64,000 nt of DNA, from positions 83,819,847 to 83,883,846 of the forward strand of contig NC_087064.1 in NCBI RefSeq assembly GCF_963678635.1. The letters are read 5' to 3'. The stretch is from Symsagittifera roscoffensis (taxonomy: Eukaryota; Xenacoelomorpha; Acoela; Convolutidae). The notes under the pieces are model-generated. The model was given only the letters and a program-made list of their open reading frames with translations, ran no database searches and was not told the origin of the DNA. Below, piece after piece: positions 23,073 through 33,800 of this stretch; within the stretch, counting starts at the first letter, position 1; every line of letters starts with the position of its first letter. Position numbers and translations under genes: made by a program.

Positions 23073-26000
23073 TAATATTTTTGTGGCGCTCCTGGTTGTT
23101 TTTCGGAACAAAAACTACAGCTCGAGGAGCAGCCGGACCAGATTACCAGGTGCCGGGCCAATGGAGGCCGAGGAGGAAACGTCATCAACACCTCAGAGTT
23201 CGGTAGTGTCCTCGGTGGTAGTGGTGGAGAGCAAGAAGGTGGAGAGACCGGCGGAGACCAGTCGGTCGAGATATCTGGAGAAGGTAAAGGAGCTGGACTT
23301 GGAAGACCTGGAATGCAGACAAGAGTTGGCGGAAGCTTTGGGTCTCGAGCGAGTGTCACATGAAGACTTGAGTAGACACCAGTGCGTGGACTGGTTGAAG
23401 GCTGACGAGACGCATTTCTCAAGAGCAAGAATAATGGAGACGGCGGATTTGACGGGGATTCCCACAAAATCAGTCATGGGACCTATCAATTACAGGCCTC
23501 TCAAGTTTCTGGGGAGTCCGGGACTCAAAGTGGAACCTCCAAAGCATCGAACGAGCATTGCCAGAATCAGGTTGGCAACTCCAGCGCAGTTGAGGGTGGT
23601 AGACAAACTATTGGACCCAAGAGAGATGGAATTGCCAGATGCCGCTTATGAAGGAACGAGGTTGGCGGACGACCCTAGATACGGGAAACCCTGCGGAAAC
23701 ACCCAATTGGCCAAGACCTTGGCAGTTTACGACAGAGCAGATCCAGCTGCTGCGAGGGTGATTGTTGTAGCGGGATCGGACTTCGAGGGAACCTCTCCCA
23801 AGTTGTTCTGGCCGGAGACTTTGGTATACTCACTGCCAGGAGCCGAGCTGAATCAAATGTTAACCTTGGTGGTAGCAATAAAATCGGAGATGCCTTGCGA
23901 GCCCGAGCTACTACTGTTTGCGGAAATGAATGACCACCTGCATGCGACTGGGTTTCTTGAGCAGCTCAAGGGCGATGAAATGGCGCCGAAGAGAATCTGG
24001 AAGCTATCCAGACGTTATTTGCAGCGATGAATGAGGTACAGGAGAACGTTACCTCGCGGTTGGGTTCTAAGACAAGAGTGGTGTTCACGACGTCCCCCGG
24101 GTACGCGAGCATGCCTCCCGCTCTGCAATTTGTGTATGCGGTCTTGATCTTAATAGCCGAGGGGAATGAATGGCGGATCCTGATGGCAGCTCCCAATCGG
24201 GAGTTGGAACCGACGAACTTGAGGCTTCGCAAGTCAGAACTGGCGGCGGCGTGGGCGGATGTGTCCCACGCGTTGAGGGGCTTCTACGAGTTAACAGATA
24301 TCCTCATTGTGTTGGACGAGGTCCTCTTGCTGGAGATATCGAACTTCGCCAGACAACTCAAGTTCAGTCCGGTTATAGGGGACGATCATCTAATAATAAC
24401 TCACCTGACGGCCAGCCTGTGGTTTCGAAGCATGGACTTGACTATCACAAGCTCCACCAGTAAGTCTAGAGGACCGAGCGATGAAAGAAAGAACGTAGCT
24501 GCAATTGAGAAGCAACTGGAGTCGATGGTGTATCGACTGACACAAGAAAGAGGCAGGTGGCCATTCCTGACACCAAGGCTGGAAAACGCTACGGAGAAGA
24601 CGAAGGAGAATGCCCCACCTCTTGTGAAGCAAATCTGGAGTTTTCTTGGGGAGCAGCTGGAAGTGGCCGAGAAAAGGGAAATGACGGTGATCAGGTTCGT
24701 CACAGCTGCCAACGAGGTCACAATTGGAGGATTCTGGAGGGAGCACGCAAAGGGCGAGCTGAAGACGAGGGATCACGAGATTCTTGAGTTCTTGAGTCCT
24801 TGTTGGGGAAAGGAGTTCTTGGCTGGAGTGTTTGGTGCAAAGGAGACCATCTTTGGAGCCTTTGTACAAGAAATCCTGAGCATGCCCATCAGCATGTTGT
24901 TGGCACTGTACCTGGTTTACCCGAGGTACCTATTCAATATGGATCCAGCGTACATGTTCAGTCGGGGTGTGGAAACACTCCGGATTGACGGGTATCTGGC
25001 ACCGGTGCTCCTGACCCATGGTGAACTGGTGTCATTTCATCGACTAACGAATTATGGGGAGCCTCTGTCGATGGGGAAAACCCACTCGAGCATTGACACC
25101 TATTCATATAAGTGTGCTGCAGGGCTAATGACGCTGCTAGTGGAGTACCTCCTGATGCAGAACCGACACATGACTGGTGAGGAAAAGAATCCAAAGACGA
25201 GAGATGAATGGAGAAAAGTGAATGGGGGCATGCCTCTGTTGACAGACCTGTGCCTGGCGATGAGATCGGACCCAATGGGGATAATCCGGGGACTGGAGGA
25301 GGTCGTAACCTGCATTTATGGACCGGCCGTGACATACGCGTTTCCAGATCCTCTGGTGACAGCTTATCGCAACTCCGTGACACACTTGAGCCTCATAAGT
25401 ATACTGGATGGGACGACACTCAACTGGTGTCAGCAAGAGGTGCTGAGGGCACAAATGAGCAACACGGTACTCTTCCAAAAAGTGAAAGATCAAGATTTGA
25501 TGGTGTACAATTTCCGAGGACAACTGCAGTGTAGGATGGGAGGTAAACGCGAGGGTCCCATCGAAACTTACGCCAAGTTCTGGAACCTAAATCCCCCAAC
25601 GGCGAGTGGACAAGACGTCTTGAGAATTCTCGCGTGGAAGAAGAGCTTCGAGTTGGTGAAAAGGGAGCTAGAGGCAATACTGGAGAAGGAAATCTTGCCA
25701 ACAACTTTTCCAGAGTTCCGGTAAGGAGAATGACCCTGGGAATGAACATATCCCTGGTGGTCCCGTCCCTGTTCGCGAGAGCTGCGGCGGAAGGGCAGCA
25801 GAGGGAATTCACCGATGGCTGGGATCCCTTATTCATCGGCTACACTGCAGCGGTCTATTTTCACACCTGTGACATAAAAATAACTCCTGGACGACCCAAG
25901 CGAAGAAGATGAGAGGCTCATTGCCCCCAAAATTCGAGATACGAGAGGTCTTGAGAAAGCTTGAGCGGGCGGGTTTGGAGAACATGTTGCCTGTGTGGGA

Positions 26001-27540
26001 CGATGGCAGGATGATCGTGGAAGAAGGACACATTGCACTAAAGGACGAGACGAAGTTTGCCACGAGAAGATACCGGGCACCTTACGGACTGGAGCAGGTG
26101 GAGATGAGACAGGAGGGGAAGGAGCTGGATGCAGCAGGCCCGTTGTATGTGGTTCTGACGGAATACAAGAAACCGGATCCGACGACACCATCACCCCTGT
26201 CGGATAGATAAAAGAAGATAAAAGATGTCAGATAAAAGAAGCGGCCCTGTAGAAGATCGATTCAGGAGGATCCTTGAGAGAAGAAGAGTCGAATCAGGAG
26301 AAAAAAGCATGGATGAGACTCTCAGCGAGGCAGGGGAGGATATGGAAGTGGGGAACACGCCCAAACCAAAACCATCAGAGGAGGAATTCACCACTCAAGA
26401 GCTGTTGAATGACCTGAGCGGAGAAAATTGGGCAGACACTCCCACACCACCTCTGACCTCATCTCCCCGTAAAAATCTAGAGTTGCCACTGATGAGTGAG
26501 ACTTCCAATATGGGAATGATACTCTTGAGCGCAGAAGAAAGGGAGAAGAATACCTTCGGAGGAAACAAGACCATGTTCCTAGGGACTCTGGATGAGGACT
26601 CTTGGCGAGAGTTCTTGAGCGAGTTCAATCGAGAAGTGAATGGCGAGATCACACTAGATGATTTCAAGAAAGAATTGTGGACACAGTGGTGAAGTTCGGA
26701 GAACCTGTCCTGATGGGGACGGGTCTGGAGGAAAAAGCTAGAGGAGAACTGCTGAGCAAGATGGTCGAGTTGAGAAAGGCATCACTGAAGACCAAAGAAG
26801 ACGAATGTAAAGACAGCTCTACTCTGAACCAAAAAACTGTCAATAAAATAATTGAGAGTATAAGGGGGATAAAGACGAAACTAGTAATATATTTCAAAGT
26901 ACTAATATCCTTAAGGCTCGAGCAGGGGGGAGGCAAGAATTGGAAGGGTTGGATGGAGACAAAAAGGTCGAATCAGTGATGATAACGGCAACGCCCCCAA
27001 GCAAAGACGTGAAGTCTCGCAAGAGAAAGAGAGAGGTAGAAGGGTGGGGTAGTCCTTCGGCGGATGCAGTCTCGGAGAAAAACTTGAGAGAGACGGCCCC
27101 CATGGTTCTGGCACGATGGAAGACAGCAGCCTACAAGAGTAGCTACGAACCAAGGAAACTGCTCGAGGTAGAAAGAGAGATGGAGGTTCCCACCAACTCG
27201 ACAACGGAAGAAGACTTCAAGTCTCAGAGGACAAAGATGAAACGAGGTTCGACGAGCGGGCAGACATGGGAAGTGGACGTCGGCAAAGAATGGGTCTCAA
27301 ATGAACATCAGGCCACTGGGAAGCAAGTAACTAGCGATCCTCTCGAGAAGAATAGAACGAGGAACACCTCCCGACCGTAGTGGGTGGCCCTAGAAACATT
27401 GAAGGAATTGGAAGACTGCCTAAAGAAGCTCGACAGTGGAGTGTCACGCAAACAACGCAACTGGGCGGCTACCCAGCAGAAGGCTGAGATTAACAAATTG
27501 GAATTGGGGAGCCATCTGAGGAGAACTTGGCAGAACTTGT
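23073..27540 (+). pseudogene. ORF-X copy 2 (5' truncated, frameshifted)
   Basis: LTR-2 and its PBS lead, as in copy 1, straight into ORF-X at about 23117, without gag-pol or the first ORF-X domains. A lost G near 23999 splits the SGNH-like region between two frames (23083-24030 and 24027-25724). Beyond the duplicated part the frame continues through CQQEVLRAQMSN, EFTDGWDPLFIGYT, PKFEIREVLRKLER, then an acidic region with GPVEDRFRRILERRRVESG and TLSEAGEDMEV, then TLDEDSWREFLSEFNREV. A small slippage insertion of AAAAGAAG-like units lies at 26206-26235. The copy stops abruptly at about 27540 in a rearranged segment. Confidence 0.7.
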
Positions 27541-27865
27541 TGAGGGATCATTAGCGTCTCTCCATTGAGGGATCATTAGATCAAGTAGCGTCTCTCCATT
27601 GAGCCTGGCAAGGAGAAGAGACGCTACTTGTTTCTTGAGGTGGATAATGTCGGTGATGACTGACAGCACCATCCTAGCATGCCAGCAAAGAAAAAGAAGT
27701 TCTTGAACGAGCACACAGTTGAACAACGCTTCAAGAAGTTAATTCTCGAGTACTCAAGTTGGTACGCTAATTCTCAAGTGGTAAGGTAATTCTCAAGTGG
27801 TAAGGTAATTCTCAAGTGGTAAGGTAATTCTCAAGTTAGTACGTGAGCAAGATCATCCAGGAATA
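27541..27865 (+). repeat. Rearranged junction with fold-back and 19-bp tandem repeats
   Basis: TAGCGTCTCTCCATTGAG appears twice (about 27552 and 27585), and CAAGTAGCGTCTCT is followed by its inverse AGAGACGCTACTTG, a 14-bp fold-back. The part from about 27597 to 27690 matches ORF-X sequence at about 34430-34525. From about 27740 to 27835 a 19-bp unit (TAATTCTCAAGTGGTAAGG) is tandemly repeated. The segment joins the end of ORF-X copy 2 to the start of copy 3. Confidence 0.6.
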
Positions 27866-30800
27866 ATGGCAGATCGATTTTGAAAGTCCATGCCTGCGGC
27901 TCTGAAGAGGCCTACGCTTGATGAGCTATACAGACGCCTGAGGGATCTGGATTACACCCAAGTGGATGAGAGAATGGCTGGCGGTGATGCTGAACGCCAT
28001 CCTCCAATTGGAAGAGCGGGGCGAATGCCTGGAGACTGCAACAGAAGCGGTTCTAATGGTCGGCTACACCACTGATGGAATATCCAACCAAGAGCAAACC
28101 AGATGGCTGTCCTGGAATGTGGATGGAGGAGTGAGGGGATTCGACTTGGCGAGGAACCCTGGCCTGAACGATAACACCGAGTATGGCGCAGGGGAGTTCC
28201 CACTACCGATCAGACCACCAGCAAGATCAGCGGGCCAGAGCACGAGTAAGACACCATCTATGACGCGAGTGCAACAAACGGAAGAGGCGTATCCGGTCCT
28301 CAGTACTCCGGTCCTCACAGAGGGAGAGGAACAAGGCGAACCTCGACCGGGATCAAGCAAAGCTTGAGAGAGATCAGGCGAATCTGGAAAGAGATCAGGC
28401 GGTCATCGAAAAGGACCAAGCGCGGAGGGAACTTGATATGCTGAAGGCCGAGCATCAGCAAGAACAAAGGGTGCGAGAGAATGCCGCGAATTGTGAACAG
28501 CTGAAGTCGGATCTTGAGAGAATCCAGCAACGCAGCGCGAGCTCGATATGCAAAAGGGAGCAAGGCCCAAGGAGCGACTGGTTACCGGCTCAAGACCAGA
28601 GTCACGGACGGAGGTGGACGAAGCTCCCAGATCGAAGGGACGGTTTAACCTTGACCGCGCGGCTCAGGAACCTATGAATGAGGGTTTGGAGGTATGGATA
28701 CCGACTGATTCAACGTCCTCCCTGCGTGGCCTAGAGACACAACCGATACGTCCATTGATGGACGTCGCACTGCCTGGGTATACCCCGAGTTCAACCCCGA
28801 GCAGCAGTCAGGTGAGCGGCAGCTCGTCACGTCTGAAAGAATTGAACGAGAGGCTACAACTAAGGAATCGTGAGAGTCCAGCAAGAGTGGAGCTACCCCC
28901 GACGTGGAGGGAGCAACCGATCAGGAGTGTGGTAATCTCAAGCTACAAGAAGAACACGGAGGGCAGGTACCACAGGCACAATCGCATGGATTGGAGCACG
29001 GCACAAAGAGTCAGGAGGGATTGCTTCCATGACGCGGCTTGGGTGGAACAACTCACGCAGCAACGTGTACCAGAGGGGGCGGTCCACCTAATCGTAGGGG
29101 ACAGCCTGCTGCGGGTGCTGACCCGGATTCAATCACATTGGCAAACGGGGATCTTGAGTTTCGCTGGAGCTGCGATGCCACAGATATTGGCATCACTTGA
29201 GATGATAGGGATGGCGAGAGTATATACGGTGACTCTAATGATCGGTACGAATGACGTGTCCAGGGGGGAGTCCAGGAAGGTGATGAGGCTACATGACAAG
29301 ATGAGCTGCATCCTTGAGGAATTGCGGATTCAAATGGATCCTGCCATTCTCACGGTGTGTATCATTCCCTACAACATGAAGGCGGAACAACACGCGATGG
29401 AAAGGAACACGAAAGTGCGAAACCTAAACGAAACAATCAGGCGAATACATCAAAGGAGTGTCCTTCCCGTTGGATTACTGGACGTAGCCGAGCAGATGGA
29501 GCGATCTGTTTTCCCCGATGATGCATCCTCAGACGGGATCCACTTTGACAGGCCTAGGGGAGTGGAATGGTTGACTGATGTCTTCCAAAGGCACATAAGC
29601 GCGTTGGAGGCAGAATTGCTGGAGACGTCCCAATTCACATTCGGACCACCTCCAAATCCACCTTTCCTTAACTCAAGAACTTTATCCAGTCGCCTGGGGG
29701 CGACGGCCGATTCTAGAGACAGCTCGAGGAGCAGCCGGACCAGATTACCAGGTGCCGCGCCAATGGAGGCCGATGAGGCAACGTCATCAACACCTCAGAG
29801 TTCGGTAGTGTCCTCGGTGGTAGTGGTGGAGAGCAAGAAGGTGGAGAGACCGGCGGAGACCAGTCGGTCGAGATATCTGGAGAAGGTAAAGGAGCTGGAC
29901 TTGGAAGACCTGGAATGCAGACAAGAGTTGGCGGAAGCTTTGGGTCTCGAGCGAATGTCACATAAAGACTTGAGTAGACACCAGTGCGTGGACTGGTTGA
30001 AGGCTCACGAGACGCAATTCTCAAGAGCAAGAATAATGGAGACGGCGGATTTGACGGGGATTCCAACAAAATCAGTCATGGGACCTATCAATTACAGGCC
30101 TCTCAAGTTGCTGGGGAGTCCGGGACTCATAGTGGAACCTCCAAAGCATCGAACGAGCATTGCCAGAATCAGGTTGGCAACTCCAGCACAGTTGAGGGTG
30201 GTAGACAAACTATTGGACCCAAGAGAGATGGAATTGCCAGATGCCGCTTATGAAGGAACGAGGTTGGCGGATGACCCTAGATACGGGAAACCCTGTGGGA
30301 ACACCCAATTGGCCAAGACCTTGGCAGTTTACGACAGAGCAGATCCAGCTGCTGCGAGGGTGATCATTTTAGCGGGATCGGAATTCGAGGGAACCTCTCC
30401 CAAGTTGTTCTGGTCGGAAACTTTGGTATACTCACTGCCAGGAGCCGAGCTGAATCAAATGTTAACCTTGGTGGTAGCAATAAAATCGGAGATGCCTTGC
30501 AAGCCCGAGCTACTACTGTTTGCGGGAATGAATGACCACCTGCATGCGACTGGGTTTCTTGAGCAGCTCAAGGGCGATGAACCGGCGCCGAAGAGAATCT
30601 GGGAAGCTATCCAGACGTTATTTGCAGCGATGAATGAGGTACAGGAGAACGTTACCTCGCGGTTGGGTTCTAAGACAAGAGTGGTGTTCACGACGTCCCC
30701 CGGGTACGCGAGCATGCCTCCCGCTCTGCAATTTGTGTATGCGGTCTTGATCTTAATAGCCGAGGGGAATGAATGGCGGATCCTGATGGCAGCTCCCAAT

Positions 30801-33800
30801 CGGGAGTTGGAACCGACGAACTTGAGGCGGCATGCAGAACTGGCGCCGGCATGGGCGGATGTGTCCCACGCGTTGAGGGGCTTCTTCTCCTTCGTCTTAC
30901 GGGGAGATGAGGTCAGAGGTGATGTGGGAGTGTCTGCCCAATTTTCTCCGCTCAGGTCCTTCAACAGCTCTTGAGTGGTGAATTCCTCCTCTGATGGTTT
31001 TGGTTCGGGCGTGTTCCCCACTTCCATATCCTCCCCTGCCTCGCTGAGAGTCTCATCCATGCTTTTTTCTCCTGATTCGACTCTTCTTCTCTCAAGGATC
31101 CTCCTGAATCGATCTTCTACAGGGCCGCTTCTTTTATCTCCAGGGGTGCCCACCGACAGGGGTGATGGTGTCGTCGGATCCGGTTTCTTGGATTCCGTCA
31201 GAGCCACATACAACGGGCCTGCTGCATCCAGCTACTTCCCCTCCTGTCCCCTTCCCCTCCTGGAGAAGACGAAGGAGAATGCCCCACCTCTTGTGAAGCA
31301 AATCTGGAGTTTTCTTGGGGAGCAGCTGGAAGTGGCCGAGAAAAGGGAAATGACGGTGACCAGGTTCGTCACAGCTGCCAACGAGGTCACAATTGGAGGA
31401 TTCTGGAGGGAGCACGCAAAGGGCGAGCTGAAGACGAGGAGGGATCACGAGATTCTTGAGTTCTTGAGTCCTCGTTGGGGAAAGGAGTTCATGGCTGGAG
31501 TGTTTGATGCAAAGGAGACCATCTTTGGAGCCTTTGTACAAGAAATCCTGAGCATGCCCATCAGCCTGTTGTTGGCACTGTACCTGGTTTACCCGAGGTA
31601 CCTATTCAATATGGTACCAGCGTACATGTTCAGTCGGGGTGTGGAAACACTCCGGATTGACGGGTATCTGGCACTGGTGCTCCTGACCCATGGTGAACTG
31701 GTGTCATTTCATCGACTAACGAAATATGGGGAGCCCCTGTCGATGGGGAAAACCCACTAGAGCATTGACACCTATTCATATAAGTGTGCTGCAGGGCTAA
31801 AGACGCTGCTAGTGGAGTACCTCCTGATGCAGAACCGACACATGACTGGTGAGGAAAAGAATCCAAAAACGAGAGATGAATGGAGGAAAGTGAATGGGGG
31901 CATACCTCTGTTGACATACCTGTGCCTGGCGATGAGATCGGACCCAATGGGGATAATCCGGGGACTGGAGGAGGTCGTAACCTGCATTTATGGACCGGCC
32001 GAGACATACGCGTTTCCAGATCCTCTGGTGACAGCTTATCGCAACTCCGTGACACACTTGAGCATCATAAGTATACTGAATGGGACGACACTCAACTGGT
32101 GTCAGCAAGAGGTGCTGAGGGCACAAATGAGCAACACAGTACTCTTCGGAAAAGTGAAAGATCAAGAATTGATGGTGTACAATTTCCGAGGACAACTGCA
32201 GTGTAGGATGGGAGGTAAACGCGAGGGTCCCATCGAAACTTACCCCAAGTTCTGGAACCTAAATCCCCCGACGGCGAGTGGACAAGAGGTCTTTGAGAAT
32301 TCCCGCGTGGAAGAAGAGCTTCGAGTTGGTGAAAAGGGAGCTAGAGGCAATACTGGAGAAGGAAATCTTGCCAACAACCATTCCAGAGTTCCCAACGGTA
32401 AGGAGAATGACCCTGGGAATGAACAGTTCCCTGGTGGTCCCGTCCCTGTTCGCGAGAGCTGCGGCGGAAGGGCAGCAGAGGGAATTCACCGATGGCTGGG
32501 ATCCCCTATTCATCGGCTACACTGCAGTGGTCTATTTTCACACCTGTGACAAAAAAATAAACTCCTGGACGACCCAAGCGAAGAAGATGAGAGGCTCATT
32601 GCCCCCAAAATTCGAGATACGAGAGGTCTTGAGAAAGCTTGAGTGGGCGGGTTTGGAGCACATGTTGCCGGTGTGGGACGATGGCAGGATGATCGTGGAA
32701 GAAGGACACATTGCACTAAAGGACGAGACGAAGTTTGCCACGAGAAGATACCGGGCACCTTTACGGACTGGAGCAGGTGGAGATGAGACAGGAGGGGAAG
32801 GAGCTGGATGCAGCAGGCCCGTTGTATGTGGCTCTGACGGAATACAAGAAACCGGATCCGACGACACCATCACCCCTGTCGGTGGGCAACCCTGGAGATA
32901 AAAGAAGCGGCCCTGTAGAAGATCGATTCAGGAGGATCCTTGAGAGAAGAAGAGTCGAATCAGGAGAAAAAAGCATGGATGAGACTCTCAGCGAGGCAGG
33001 GGAGGATATGGAAGTGGGGAACACGCCCAAACCAAAACCATCAGAGGAGGAATTCACCACTCAAGAGCTGTTGAAGGACCTGAGCGGAGAAAATTGGGCA
33101 GACACTCCCACACCACCTCTGACCTCATCTCCCCGTAAAAATCTAGAGTTGCCACTGATGAGTGAGACTTCCAATATGGGAATGATACTCTTGAGCGCAG
33201 AAGAAAGGGAGAAGAATACCTTCGAGGGAAACAAGACCATGTTCCTAGGGACTCTGGATGAGGACTCTTGGCGAGAATTCTTGAGCGAGTTCAATCGAGA
33301 AGTGAATGGCGAGATCACACTAAATGATTTCAAGAAAAAATTGTGGGACACAGTGGTGAAGTTCGGAGAACCTGTCCTGATAGGGACGGGTCTGGAAGAA
33401 AAAGCTAGAGGAGAACTCCTGAGCAAGATGGTCGAGTTGAGAAAGGCATCACTGAAGACCAACGAAGACGAATGTAAAGACAGCTCTACTCTGAACCAAA
33501 AAACTGTCAATAAAATAATTGAGAGTGTAAGGGGGGGATAAAGTCGAAACTAGTAACATAATTAAAAGTACTAATATCCTTAAGGCTCGAGCAGGGGGGA
33601 GGCAAGAGTTGGAAGGGTTGAATGGAGACAAAAAGGTCGAATCAGTGATGATAACGGCAACGCCCCCAAGCAAAGACGTGAAGTCTCGCAAGAGAAAGAA
33701 GAGAGGTAGAAGGGTGGGGTAGTCCTTCGGCGGATGCAGTCTCGGAGAAAAGCTTGAGAGAGACGGCCCCCATGGTTCTGGCACGATGGAAGACAGCAGC

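Larger units (their letters stand above)
16364..25487. repeat. 4.55-kb tandem segmental duplication (two units)
   Basis: Unit 1 is 16364-20915 (4,552 bp) and unit 2 is 20916-25487 (4,572 bp). Each carries the LINE ORF1 N-terminal part, the L0 LINE tail, an LTR and the first part of ORF-X, nearly identical in sequence. The junction at 20916-20918 shares only GAT between the two joined ends, a microhomology typical of non-homologous tandem duplication. The 20-bp length difference is explained by a 21-bp deletion in unit 1 at the LTR edge (between CAGT repeats) and a 1-bp deletion in unit 2 near 23999. Confidence 0.88.
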
